64,000 nt of DNA from Streptomyces sp. NBC_00154 (GCF_026342835.1 NZ_JAPEMI010000001.1:4842501-4906500); one strand, 5' to 3'. Numbered from the stretch's first letter, positions 27,514 to 36,282 are shown. Notes: generated by a model not told the origin, from the sequence alone. Translations and numbers: made by a program.

Positions 27514-28875
27514 ATGGACAAGCAGCAGGAATTCGTCCTCAGGACACTCGAGGAGCGCGACATCCGCTTCGTGCGCCTGTGGTTCACCGATGTGCTCGGC
27601 TACCTCAAGTCCGTTGCCGTGGCGCCCGCCGAGCTGGAGCAGGCGTTCGACGAGGGCATCGGCTTCGACGGATCGGCCATCGAGGGCTTTGCCCGGGTCT
27701 ACGAGTCCGACATGATCGCCAAGCCGGACCCCGGCACCTTCCAGATCCTGCCCTGGCGTGCGGAGGCCCCCGGCACCGCGCGGATGTTCTGCGACATCCT
27801 GATGCCCGACGGCTCGCCGTCCTTCGCCGACCCGCGCTATGTACTCAAGCGCATTCTCGCCAAGACCTCAGACCTGGGTTTCACCTTCTACACCCACCCG
27901 GAGATCGAGTTCTTCCTGCTCAAGAACAAGCCGGTCGACGGCAGCCGGCCCACCCCCGCCGACAGCTCCGGCTACTTCGACCACACCCCGCAGAACGTCG
28001 GCATGGACTTCCGCCGACAGGCGATCACCATGCTCGAATCCATGGGCATCTCGGTCGAGTTCAGCCACCACGAGGGCGCTCCCGGCCAGCAGGAGATCGA
28101 CCTGCGGTACGCGGACGCGCTCTCCACCGCCGACAACATCATGACGTTCCGTCTGGTCATGAAGCAGGTCGCGCTGGAGCAGGGCGTGCAGGCGACCTTC
28201 ATGCCGAAGCCGTTCTCGGAGTTCCCCGGCTCCGGTATGCACACCCACCTCTCCCTCTTCGAGGGCGACCGCAACGCGTTCTACGAGTCGGGCGCCGAGT
28301 ACCAGCTGTCCAAGGTCGGCCGCTCCTTCATCGCGGGCCTGCTCAAGCACGCCGCGGAGATCTCCGCCGTGACGAACCAGTGGGTCAACTCGTACAAGCG
28401 CATCTGGGGCGGCTCGGCCCGCGCCGCGGGCGCCGGCGGCGAGGCCCCCTCGTACATCTGCTGGGGCCACAACAACCGCTCCGCCCTGATCCGCGTCCCG
28501 ATGTACAAGCCCGGGAAGACCGGTTCGGCGCGCGTCGAGGTCCGTTCCATCGACTCCGGCGCCAACCCCTACCTGACCTACGCGGTGCTGCTCGCCGCGG
28601 GCCTCAAGGGCATCGAGGAGGGGTACGAACTCCCGGCCGGCGCCGACGACGACGTCTGGGCGCTGTCCGACGCCGAGCGCCGCGCGATGGGCATCGAGCC
28701 GCTGCCTCAGAACCTGGGCGAGGCGATCTCACTGATGGAGAAGAGCGAACTGGTCGCCGAGACGCTCGGTGAGCACGTCTTCGACTTCTTCCTGCGCAAC
28801 AAGAAGCAGGAGTGGGAGGAGTACCGCAGCGAGGTCACGGCCTTCGAGCTGAAGGCACTGCTGCCGGTGCTGTAG
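27514..28875 (+). CDS. glnA2: Glutamine synthetase-like enzyme, GlnA2 type (gamma-glutamylpolyamine synthetase)
   Basis: 453 residues from the ATG at 27514 (AAGGA upstream). The beta-grasp N-domain has IRFVRLWFTDVLG and FDGSAIEGFARVYESDM. The catalytic domain shows HPEIEFFLL, HHEGAPGQQEIDLRYAD, GSGMHTHLS, NNRSALIRVP and SARVEVRSIDSGANPYL. The sequence matches my memory of S. coelicolor GlnA2 (SCO2241), described as a gamma-glutamylpolyamine synthetase in polyamine utilisation rather than in ammonium assimilation. The adenylylation motif NLYDLP of GSI is replaced by GYELPAG. A strong terminator follows, and glnE lies 2 kb downstream. Confidence 0.85.
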   Translation: MDKQQEFVLRTLEERDIRFVRLWFTDVLGYLKSVAVAPAELEQAFDEGIGFDGSAIEGFARVYESDMIAKPDPGTFQILPWRAEAPGTARMFCDILMPDGSPSFADPRYVLKRILAKTSDLGFTFYTHPEIEFFLLKNKPVDGSRPTPADSSGYFDHTPQNVGMDFRRQAITMLESMGISVEFSHHEGAPGQQEIDLRYADALSTADNIMTFRLVMKQVALEQGVQATFMPKPFSEFPGSGMHTHLSLFEGDRNAFYESGAEYQLSKVGRSFIAGLLKHAAEISAVTNQWVNSYKRIWGGSARAAGAGGEAPSYICWGHNNRSALIRVPMYKPGKTGSARVEVRSIDSGANPYLTYAVLLAAGLKGIEEGYELPAGADDDVWALSDAERRAMGIEPLPQNLGEAISLMEKSELVAETLGEHVFDFFLRNKKQEWEEYRSEVTAFELKALLPVL

Positions 28876-28909
28876 GACCAGGTCAGCATTGGTTTGAAAA
28901 CGTATGTGG

Positions 28910-28944
28910 CTTCGGGCCGACGGTCTCGTACCGTCGGCCCGAAG
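28910..28944 (+). terminator. Strong terminator of glnA2
   Basis: CTTCGGGCCGACGGT / ACCGTCGGCCCGAAG, a perfect 15-bp inverted repeat with a 5-nt loop, 34 bp after the stop and followed by TCGTCTTG. Confidence 0.9.
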
Positions 28945-29132
28945 TCGTCTTGCTCGCCCTGGGCAGTCTGCGGGCCGTCCGTTGCGAAGCAGGCGGATCG
29001 GGCGGAAGCAGCCCGGCCGCTGCGGGAACGCGCGGGACCGGCCCGGGACCGGCCGGGGACTCTGGACGAGGTGTGTCCTGCGGGCGACAATGCGGCCAGG
29101 GCAGGGGTGTGGGCCCGGATCCGGGGGGATTC

Positions 29133-29348
29133 ATGGCAAGCGTGTTGGTGCTGCTCGGTGGGCTGCTGGCGCTGATCGTCGCGCTCGTCGTCAGGCTGCA
29201 GCTGAAGGCGCGGCGCAGGACCGAGAACTTCGACGGGCAGGAGATCGAGCGGCAGGCCCGCGAAGCGATCCGGCACACCCGCGCGAACAACACCTCGGCG
29301 GCGGTCCACAACCGGTTCCTCGACGGCGGTGGCGGCCGCCGTTCATGA
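29133..29348 (+). CDS. Small single-pass membrane protein (71 aa)
   Basis: 71 residues from the ATG at 29133, with a GGGGGG ribosome site. The N-terminus is one hydrophobic helix (SVLVLLGGLLALIVALVVRL), then a basic linker and a helical cytosolic tail (GQEIERQAREAIRHTRANN). Function unknown. Confidence 0.7.
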   Translation: MASVLVLLGGLLALIVALVVRLQLKARRRTENFDGQEIERQAREAIRHTRANNTSAAVHNRFLDGGGGRRS

Positions 29349-29398
29349 CCGGCCGTCCAGGCGTCCGGCCCGTGGCAGGCACCGGGACTCGATTCCGG

Positions 29399-29404
29399 TA
29401 GTGT
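29399..29404 (+). promoter_or_regulatory. -10-like element before the structured leader
   Basis: TAGTGT lies about 30 bp upstream of the GAGGAGGTGAG element, matching the -10 sequence in front of npdG. A -35 is not clear. Confidence 0.35.
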
Positions 29405-29430
29405 TGCCGACCCCAGCACGGGGACATACC

Positions 29431-29505
29431 GAGGAGGTGAGACCCATTACCGCTGTATCAGGCTGGGTGCTCACCTCTCGCGATTGCGTGGTCGGACCGG
29501 TATAG
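29431..29505 (+). promoter_or_regulatory. Structured leader with sequestered Shine-Dalgarno and a 19-codon ORF
   Basis: A perfect anti-SD match (GGAGGTGA, 29433-29440) is followed after 5 nt by ATT at 29446 and an open frame ITAVSGWVLTSRDCVVGPV ending in TAG at 29503-29505; an in-frame GTG overlaps the SD itself. GAGGTGAG (29434-29441) pairs perfectly with CTCACCTC (29470-29477), and CCCA (29443-29446) with TGGG (29464-29467). The hairpin thus buries the SD and the putative start. It lies 44 nt before the methyltransferase start. It could be an attenuating leader peptide or a non-coding cis element. Confidence 0.5.
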
Positions 29506-29549
29506 GCGGACCGCGGAGCACCCATCGGCATCCCGAAAGGCTCCGCTCC

Positions 29550-30362
29550 ATGTCGCTTTCCTCGACACCGCTCCCTTACTCCGTCATCGTCACCAGACTT
29601 CGCGCCGCCGGCTGTGTATTCGCCGAGGACGAGGCGGAGTTGATCCTCTCCACGGCCGCGGACCCGGCCGAGCTCGCCGTCATGGTGGACCGGCGGGCAG
29701 CCGGACTTCCCCTCGAACACGTCCTCGGCTGGGCCGAGTTCCGCGGTCTGCGGATCGCTGTGGACCCCGGTGTCTTCGTTCCCCGGCGCCGTACCGAATT
29801 CCTCGTCGACCAGGCCATCGGCCTCACCCGTCCCGCGGACGGACCCGCCGTCGTCGTCGATCTGTGCTGCGGTTCGGGTGCGCTGGGCGCCGCGCTCGCC
29901 GCCGCCCTGGACCGGGTCGAGCTGCACTCCAGCGATGTCGAACCCGCCGCGGTGCGGTGCGCGCGTCGCAATGTCGCCGGTGCGGGAGAGGTGTACGAGG
30001 GCGACCTCTTCGAACCGCTGCCCGCCTCGCTGCGCGGGCGCGTCGGGATTCTGCTCGCCAATGTGCCGTACGTCCCCAGCGAGGACGTCGAACTCCTGCC
30101 CGCGGAGGCCCGGGTCCATGAACCGAGGGTGGCGCTCGACGGTGGAGGCGACGGGCTCGATGTACTGCGCAGAGTGACCGCCGAAGCGCCTCAGTGGCTG
30201 GCGCCGGGCGGACATCTGCTGGTCGAGACGAGCGAACGGCAGGCGGCACGGGCCGAGGAGACCGTCGCCCGGAGCGGACTGAGTGCGCGGGTGGTCACCT
30301 CCGACGAGCTGTACGCGACCGTCGTCATCGGCACCAGGCCCGGTACCGGGGACGGCAGGTAG
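29550..30362 (+). CDS. PrmC/HemK-like N5-glutamine methyltransferase paralogue
   Basis: 270 residues from the ATG at 29550. The N-terminal helical domain ends with VDRRAAGLPLEHVLGWAEF, equivalent to the PrmC 'PLQYILG' region. The SAM-binding motif is VVDLCCGSGALGAALA. The catalytic loop reads ANVPYVPSEDV: NVPY stands where PrmC has NPPY. C-terminal PrmC blocks follow (VALDGGGDGLDVLRRV; GGHLLVETSERQA). It is shorter and divergent from translational PrmC, so the methyl acceptor may differ. A structured leader precedes it and a terminator follows. Confidence 0.8.
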   Translation: MSLSSTPLPYSVIVTRLRAAGCVFAEDEAELILSTAADPAELAVMVDRRAAGLPLEHVLGWAEFRGLRIAVDPGVFVPRRRTEFLVDQAIGLTRPADGPAVVVDLCCGSGALGAALAAALDRVELHSSDVEPAAVRCARRNVAGAGEVYEGDLFEPLPASLRGRVGILLANVPYVPSEDVELLPAEARVHEPRVALDGGGDGLDVLRRVTAEAPQWLAPGGHLLVETSERQAARAEETVARSGLSARVVTSDELYATVVIGTRPGTGDGR

Positions 30363-30372
30363 TCCGCCCGGG

Positions 30373-30399
30373 GCGGCTGAGCGGCCCCCGCTCAGCCGC
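30373..30399. terminator. Bidirectional terminator after the methyltransferase gene
   Basis: GCGGCTGAGCGG / CCGCTCAGCCGC, a perfect 12-bp inverted repeat with a 3-nt loop, 10 bp past the stop codon and facing the opposite-strand remnant. Confidence 0.85.
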
Positions 30400-30472
30400 A
30401 GTGCGGATCCGCGTCGGCAGGCTTCGCGGGGGCGGCGGTGGTACGGGCCCGGCACACCGCACCGGACACCGT

Positions 30473-30695
30473 TCAGCCGAAGCGCCAGCGGGTCTGGCTG
30501 TACGGTTCGCCCTTGCCGAAGCCGAACGCCGTGCGCGGGACCACCTCGAACACCTCCGCGCGGTCCCCCGCAGCGCTGGCGAACGCGCCCGCGCGGACCT
30601 CGAAGTGCCAGTCCGCGCGGTACTTCGCCTCCCAGAGTTCGGCCAGCCGGGTCAGCCGCGCCTCGTCCGTCGGCGACGGGCTGGTGTACGGACAC
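30473..30695 (-). pseudogene. Frameshifted pyridoxamine 5'-phosphate oxidase-like remnant
   Basis: On the minus strand a good ribosome site (AGGAGGAGG) precedes GTG at 30695, but that frame is unlike any protein. After 10 nt, another frame gives 70 residues ending in TGA at 30475. It contains LAELWEAKYRADWHFEV and the FMN-oxidase C-terminal signature FGFGKGEPYSQTRWRF. One base too many, or two too few, in GTACACC joins start and body (MSVHTSPSPTDEARL...). The product would still lack the N-terminal half of the flavin fold. It is either a decayed gene or a sequencing-sensitive site. Confidence 0.65.
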
Positions 30696-30832
30696 GGTGA
30701 CCTCCTCCTGAGCGGGTCCTGAAAGCGATCGTGTCTGCGAAGTGTGGACCGCGCACCCGCTCCGAATTCATCGGCGCGGGGCTAGGCTCGGAAAGCTGGA
30801 AAGTGATCGGGCGGCGAGCAGGAGAGCACGGA

Positions 30833-33823
30833 ATGACGACGGTGCCGGGGCGCAGAAGCAGTACGTTCACCAGGCTGCTGCGGCACGGTTTCACCGACCC
30901 GTCCGCCGCCGAACGGCTGCTGGACCTGCCGGCTCTGTCGACCGTACGCACCGACTCGGTCCTGCTCGACGCGCTCGGGGCGACCGCCGACCCCGATCTG
31001 GCGCTGAAAGGGCTCGTCCGGCTGGTGGAGGCCGTGGAGGCCGACGAGCGGCGGGTCCTGCTGGACACGCTCATCACCGCCAAGCCGCTGCGGGACCGGC
31101 TGCTCGGGGTGCTCGGGGCGTCCGAGGCGCTCGGCGACCATCTGGCGCGCCACCCCCGCGACTGGCACGCGCTCGTCACGTACGAGGCCACCGATCTGCA
31201 CCCCGGGGTGGCCGAGTTCGAGCACGAGCTCGCCCGGGCCGGCGATCCTGACTCGCTGCGCGTCGCCTACCGCCGGTGCCTGCTGGCCATAGCGGCCCGT
31301 GATGTGTGCGGTACGACGGATGTCGCCGAGACCGCCGCCGAACTCGCCGATCTGGCGACCGCGACGCTGCGCGCGGCGCTCGCCATCGCCCGCACGGCGG
31401 CCCCCGAGGACGCCGCCGTGTGCCGCCTGGCGGTCATCGCGATGGGCAAGTGCGGCGGCCACGAACTGAACTACGTCTCCGACGTCGACGTGATCTTCGT
31501 GGCGGAACCGTTCGACGGCGCCGAGGAGAGCAGGGCCGTGCAGGGCGCCACCCGACTGGCGGCGCACATGATGCGGATCTGTTCGGACACGACCGTCGAG
31601 GGCACCATCTGGCCGGTCGACGCCAACCTCCGCCCGGAGGGGCGCAACGGGCCGCTCGTACGGACACTGTCCTCGCATCTCGCCTACTACCAGCGCTGGG
31701 CCAAGACGTGGGAGTTCCAGGCGCTGCTCAAGGCCCGGCCGGTGGCCGGCGACCCGGAGCTGGGCGCGGAGTACGTCGACGCCGTCTCGCCGCTGGTGTG
31801 GCAGGCCGCGGACCGGGAGAACTTCGTCGGCGACGTACAGAAGATGCGCCGCCGCGTCGTCGACAATATCCCCGCCGACCGTGTCGACCGGGAGATCAAG
31901 CTGGGACCCGGTGGACTGCGGGATGTCGAGTTCGCCGTACAGCTGCTCCAGCTCGTGCACGGCCGCAGCGACGCCTCCCTGCACAGCGGCTCGACCCTGG
32001 AGGCCCTGCGGGCGCTCGCCCAGGGCGGTTACGTCGGGCGGGTGGACGCCGCGCAGCTCGACGACGCGTACCGCTTCCTGCGCGCCATGGAGCACCGCAT
32101 CCAGCTGTACCGGCTGCGCCGCACCCACCTCGTCCCCGAGGACGAGGCGGATCTGCGCCGGCTCGGGCGCTCCCTCGGGATGCGTACGGACCCCCTCACG
32201 GAGCTCAACCAGGAGTGGAAGCGGCACGCGTCCGTGGTGCGGCGGCTGCACGAGAAGCTGTTCTACCGGCCGCTGCTGGACGCGGTCGCCCAGCTCGCGC
32301 CCGGCGAGACCCGGCTCAGCGCGAAGGCCGCCGGGCACCGGCTGGAAGCGCTCGGGTACGCCGATCCGGCCGCCGCGCTCCGGCACCTGGAGGCGCTGTC
32401 GTCCGGGGTCTCCCGCAAGGCCGCCATCCAGCGCACCCTGCTGCCGGTGCTGCTCGGCTGGTTCGCGGACTCCGCCGACCCGGACGCCGGGCTCCTCGGC
32501 TTCCGCAAGGTGTCCGACGCGCTCGGCAAGACCCCCTGGTACCTGCGGCTGCTGCGCGACGAGGGCGCGGCCGCGGAGAACCTCGCCCGCGTCCTGTCGG
32601 CCGGCCGGCTCGCCCCCGACCTGCTGCTGCGGGCCCCCGAGGCGGTGGCGATCCTCGGCGATCCGCAGGGGCTGAAGCCGCGCAGCCGCACCCATCTGGA
32701 GCAGGAGGTGCTCGCCGCGGTGGGGCGGGCGGACGGCGCCGAGTCCGCGGTCGCGGTGGTCCGCGGGGTGCGCCGGCGCGAACTGTTCCGTACGACGGCC
32801 GCGGACCTCATCGGCTCGTACGGCACGGAGGAGAACCCCGCCGAACCCGACCCCGGCGCACTCGTCGACCGGGTCGGCAACGCGGTCACCGATCTGAACG
32901 CCGTCACACTCGCGGGCGCGCTGCGGGCCGCCGTACGCGAACAGTGGGGCGACACCCTCCCCACCCGGTTCGCGGTCATCGGTATGGGGCGGTTCGGCGG
33001 CCACGAACTCGGTTACGGCTCCGACGCCGACGTCCTGTTCGTGCACGCGCCGCGCGAGGGCGTCGACGAACAGGAGGCCGCCCGGGCCGCCAACACCGTC
33101 GTCGGCGAGATGCGCAGGCTGTTGCAGCTGCCCACCGCCGATCCGCCGCTGATGATCGACGTGGATCTGCGGCCGGAGGGCAAGAGCGGCCCGCTGGTCC
33201 GGACGCTGAAGTCGTACGAGGCGTACTACCGGCGGTGGTCGCTGGTCTGGGAGAGCCAGGCCCTGCTGCGCGCCGAACCGATGGCGGGCGACGAGGACCT
33301 CGGCAGCGAATTCATCGAGCTGATCGCCCCGCTGCGCTACCCGATGGAGGGGCTGGGGGAGGACGCGGTCCGCGAGATCCGCCGCCTCAAGGCCCGGATG
33401 GAGTCCGAGCGGATGCCACGCGGCGCCGACCCGACGCTCCACACGAAACTGGGGCGCGGCGGGCTGAGCGACGTCGAGTGGACGGTCCAGCTGATGCAGA
33501 TGCAGCACGGCTGGGTGGAACCCGGCCTGCGCACGACCCGCACCCGCGAGGCGCTGGCAGCCGCGTGTGCGGCCGAACTGATCTCGGCCGAGGACGCGCA
33601 GACCCTGGACGAGGCCTGGGTGCTCGCCACGCGGGTCCGCAACGCGGTGATGCTGGTACGCGGCCGCCCCGGGGACACCTTCCCGTCCGGCCCGCGCGAG
33701 CTGACGGCCGTGGGGCGCTATCTCGGATACGAACCGGGTCATGTCGGCGACATGCTCGACGACTACCGGCGGATCACCCGGCGGGCGCGGGCGGTGGTGG
33801 ATGAGCTGTTCTACGGGGCGTGA
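30833..33823 (+). CDS. glnE: Bifunctional glutamine synthetase adenylyltransferase / deadenylase
   Basis: 996 residues from the ATG at 30833 (AGGAG upstream). Two nucleotidyltransferase domains are evident: the N-terminal deadenylase around AMGKCGGHELNYVSDVDVIF and the C-terminal adenylylase around GMGRFGGHELGYGSDADVLF. Each is followed by DLRPEGKSGPLVRT or the equivalent and by GRGGLSDVEW-type helical segments. GlnE adds or removes AMP on GSI (GlnA) under PII control. The target glnA itself is not in the window; the nearby glnA2 is a divergent paralogue. It appears to be a single gene. Confidence 0.96.
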   Translation: MTTVPGRRSSTFTRLLRHGFTDPSAAERLLDLPALSTVRTDSVLLDALGATADPDLALKGLVRLVEAVEADERRVLLDTLITAKPLRDRLLGVLGASEALGDHLARHPRDWHALVTYEATDLHPGVAEFEHELARAGDPDSLRVAYRRCLLAIAARDVCGTTDVAETAAELADLATATLRAALAIARTAAPEDAAVCRLAVIAMGKCGGHELNYVSDVDVIFVAEPFDGAEESRAVQGATRLAAHMMRICSDTTVEGTIWPVDANLRPEGRNGPLVRTLSSHLAYYQRWAKTWEFQALLKARPVAGDPELGAEYVDAVSPLVWQAADRENFVGDVQKMRRRVVDNIPADRVDREIKLGPGGLRDVEFAVQLLQLVHGRSDASLHSGSTLEALRALAQGGYVGRVDAAQLDDAYRFLRAMEHRIQLYRLRRTHLVPEDEADLRRLGRSLGMRTDPLTELNQEWKRHASVVRRLHEKLFYRPLLDAVAQLAPGETRLSAKAAGHRLEALGYADPAAALRHLEALSSGVSRKAAIQRTLLPVLLGWFADSADPDAGLLGFRKVSDALGKTPWYLRLLRDEGAAAENLARVLSAGRLAPDLLLRAPEAVAILGDPQGLKPRSRTHLEQEVLAAVGRADGAESAVAVVRGVRRRELFRTTAADLIGSYGTEENPAEPDPGALVDRVGNAVTDLNAVTLAGALRAAVREQWGDTLPTRFAVIGMGRFGGHELGYGSDADVLFVHAPREGVDEQEAARAANTVVGEMRRLLQLPTADPPLMIDVDLRPEGKSGPLVRTLKSYEAYYRRWSLVWESQALLRAEPMAGDEDLGSEFIELIAPLRYPMEGLGEDAVREIRRLKARMESERMPRGADPTLHTKLGRGGLSDVEWTVQLMQMQHGWVEPGLRTTRTREALAAACAAELISAEDAQTLDEAWVLATRVRNAVMLVRGRPGDTFPSGPRELTAVGRYLGYEPGHVGDMLDDYRRITRRARAVVDELFYGA

Positions 33824-33907
33824 GGGCGTCGACGAACCACGGCAGGCGGCAATTTCGAGGCCGGGCGGCCATGTCTGCCCGTCCGGTGATTCGAGGGAGA
33901 AAGCCGG

Positions 33908-34840
33908 TTACCGGCGCACCGGTGCCTCCGCGGCCGGCTGCCCGACCCTGATCGGCGCTCCCGGGCCGAGCGCCGAGAGTCTGGCCCCGGCAGGGCGCGT
34001 GACCCGCTTCTGAAGGTGGTGCGGCAGCGCCCCGTACCAGGCGAACGACACCGCGTAACCGAACGCCAGGCAGGTCATGCCGCCCACCGCGTCCAGCCAG
34101 AAGTGGTTGGCGGTCGACACGATCACGATCAGTGTGGTCGCCGGGTACAGCAGGCCCGCGATGCGTGCCCACGGCGCCGACGCCAGCGCGTAGATGGTCA
34201 GGCCGCACCACAGCGACCAGCCGATATGCATCGACGGCATCGCCGCGTACTGGTTCGACATGTTCTTGAAGTTGCCCGAGGCCATCGAGCCCCAGGTGTG
34301 GTGCACCAGCACGGTGTCGATGAAGTGGCCGCCGTTCATCAGGCGCGGTGGCGCCAGCGGATACAGGTAGTACCCGAGCAGCGCGACGCCCGTGGTCGCG
34401 AACAGCACCAGGCGCGCTGCCGCGTAACGTCCGGGATGGCGACGGAACAGCCACATCAGCACACCGATGGTGACGACGAAGTGCAGCGTCGCGTAGTAGT
34501 AGTTCATCGAGACGATCAGCCATGTCACGGAGTTCACCGTGTGGTTGACCGACTGCTCGACGGCGATGCCCAGGTACTTCTCCACCGACCAGAGCCAGTC
34601 CGCGTTGCTGAGTGCCGCGGCCTTCTGCTCGGGGACGGCGTTGCGCACCAGCGAGTAGACCCAGTAACTCACCGCGATCAGCAGGACTTCGAAATAGATG
34701 CGCGGCCGACGTGGGTACCGCAGCGAACGCAGCCGTGCCAGCCTGTCGTTCCGCTGCACCTCGGGAGCCGCCTCGTCCGCGATGGGTGACGGGGTGGCCG
34801 CCGGTCGGCCGTCCTGTGACTTCACGCTCACTTCACCCAT
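33908..34840 (-). CDS. PAP2-superfamily integral membrane phosphatase/phosphotransferase
   Basis: 310 residues with about seven hydrophobic segments after a polar N-terminus of ~45 residues. The phosphatase motifs appear as AMPSMHIGWS (motif 2, His) and STANHFWLDAVGG (motif 3, His and Asp). YPLAPPRLM is typical of the inositolphosphotransferase-like (Aur1/AUR1-type) branch. The likely role is in membrane inositol-phospholipid or lipid-phosphate chemistry. A copy of the CCCGTCCGGTGATT repeat (33878-33891) sits at its 3' end. Confidence 0.85.
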   Translation of the reverse strand: MGEVSVKSQDGRPAATPSPIADEAAPEVQRNDRLARLRSLRYPRRPRIYFEVLLIAVSYWVYSLVRNAVPEQKAAALSNADWLWSVEKYLGIAVEQSVNHTVNSVTWLIVSMNYYYATLHFVVTIGVLMWLFRRHPGRYAAARLVLFATTGVALLGYYLYPLAPPRLMNGGHFIDTVLVHHTWGSMASGNFKNMSNQYAAMPSMHIGWSLWCGLTIYALASAPWARIAGLLYPATTLIVIVSTANHFWLDAVGGMTCLAFGYAVSFAWYGALPHHLQKRVTRPAGARLSALGPGAPIRVGQPAAEAPVRR

Positions 34841-34914
34841 AGGCGTCGATTCTTTCAGTTGCGTCCCACTTCCCGATCATCCTCCGGTCGGGTTCCGGTT
34901 GCACATCATGCCCG

Positions 34915-35982
34915 CTACAGGCGCGCGTGCGCCCCTGACTCCGTTCCGGAAGCAGAGGCCGGATGGGGGCCGGGGCCCGCGGCCGTCGAACCGCGGACGA
35001 CCAACTCCGGCATGAAGACGAACTCGCTGTGCGGGGCCGGTGTGCCGCCGATCTCCTCGAGCAGGGTGCGCACGGCGGCCTGGCCCATCGCCGTCACCGG
35101 CTGACGGATCGTGGTCAGCGGCGGATCGGTGAACGCTATGAGCGGCGAATCGTCGTAGCCGACGACCGACAGGTCGCGCGGCACCTCCATCGACAGCCGG
35201 CGCGCGGCCCGGATCGCACCCAGCGCCATCATGTCGCTCGCGCACACCACCGCCGTGCACCCGCGCTCTATCAGCGCCGAGGCGGCCGCCTGGCCGCCCT
35301 CCAGCGTGAACAGCGAGTGCTGGATCAGCGCCTCCACCTCGTCCGAGGTGAGGTTCAACTGCTCCTGCACGGTGGAACGGAACCCCTCGATCTTGCGGAG
35401 CACCGGAACGAAACGCTTGGGCCCGACCGCAAGGCCGATCCGCTGATGGCCGAGCGAGACCAGATGCGTCACCGCGAGCCGCATCGCCGCCCGGTCGTCG
35501 GGCGAGATGAACGGTGCCTGCACCTTCGGCGAGAAGCCGTTGACCAGCACGAAGGGCACACCCTGGGCGCGCAGTTGCTCATATCGCTGCATATCGGCCG
35601 ACGTGTCGGCATGCAGCCCGGAGACGAAGATGATGCCGGAGACGCCACGGTCGACGAGCATCTCGGTGAGCTCGTCCTCGGTGGAACCGCCGGGGGTCTG
35701 CGTCGCCAGCACCGGCGTGTAGCCCTGCCGCGTCAGCGCCTGGCCGATGACCTGGGCGAGCGCCGGGAAGATGGGGTTCTCCAGCTCGGGCGTGATCAGC
35801 CCGACCAGTCCCGCGCTGCGCCTGCGCAGCCGTACCGGCCGTTCGTAGCCGAGGACGTCGAGCGCGGCGAGGACGGATTCGCGGGTGGCTGCAGCAACAC
35901 CTGGCTTGCCGTTCAGTACACGGCTGACCGTAGCCTCGCTGACCCCCGCCTGAATTGCGATATCGGCAAGCCGTGCGGTCAT
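34915..35982 (-). CDS. malR: Maltose regulator MalR (LacI/GalR family)
   Basis: 355 residues from the ATG at 35982. The LacI HTH is RLADIAIQAGVSEATVSRVL at residues 4-23 with the hinge continuing to LGYERPVRLRRRS. The sugar-binding domain follows (GLITPELENPIFPAL, VCASDMMALGAIRAA, PRDLSVVGYDDSPLIAFTDPPLTTIRQP). It is divergent from malE, as in other streptomycetes, where MalR represses the maltose genes until maltodextrin is present. Its DNA-reading residues are almost identical to those of the second LacI protein at 41367. Confidence 0.93.
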   Translation of the reverse strand: MTARLADIAIQAGVSEATVSRVLNGKPGVAAATRESVLAALDVLGYERPVRLRRRSAGLVGLITPELENPIFPALAQVIGQALTRQGYTPVLATQTPGGSTEDELTEMLVDRGVSGIIFVSGLHADTSADMQRYEQLRAQGVPFVLVNGFSPKVQAPFISPDDRAAMRLAVTHLVSLGHQRIGLAVGPKRFVPVLRKIEGFRSTVQEQLNLTSDEVEALIQHSLFTLEGGQAAASALIERGCTAVVCASDMMALGAIRAARRLSMEVPRDLSVVGYDDSPLIAFTDPPLTTIRQPVTAMGQAAVRTLLEEIGGTPAPHSEFVFMPELVVRGSTAAGPGPHPASASGTESGAHARL

Positions 35983-36129
35983 GGGAGTGGACTGTACCGG
36001 GCGCGTGTCGGATTGCCCACCATGCGCGGGAATCGGGCGACTGCGGTGCTGTCCGGAGGGTGGCGGTGACCGACGGTACCGGCGGCGGTACGTACCGCCG
36101 TGGACCGATCGGCAGTGCCGCCGCAACAT

Positions 36130-36147
36130 CTTGCAAGGTCTTGCGAG
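36130..36147. promoter_or_regulatory. Tandem CTTGCRAG sites (MalR operator candidate)
   Basis: CTTGCAAG at 36130-36137 (self-complementary) and CTTGCGAG at 36140-36147 are spaced one helical turn apart. CTTGCA-type repeats are the known recognition unit of streptomycete MalR. The site could serve malR and malE. Confidence 0.65.
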
Positions 36148-36282
36148 GCCGAGCTGCGGGCTGCAATCGGATCGTCGCACTGCGAATTCACGACCGGCCC
36201 CTTCTCCTGTCAGGGGCGAGACGCTCCCGTCAAGAGGCTTGACGGCAACCGTGAGGACACGCGAATGTAACGATCGTCGAAG

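Noticed and set aside
30704..31191. Minus-strand frame over the glnE start that runs into the oxidase remnant region
   Set aside because: It contains no family features, overlaps glnE coding sequence and does not join the FGFGKGEPYSQTRWRF frame.
30782..33742. 986-codon minus-strand frame opposite glnE
   Set aside because: Shadow of glnE, whose two nucleotidyltransferase domains are unambiguous.
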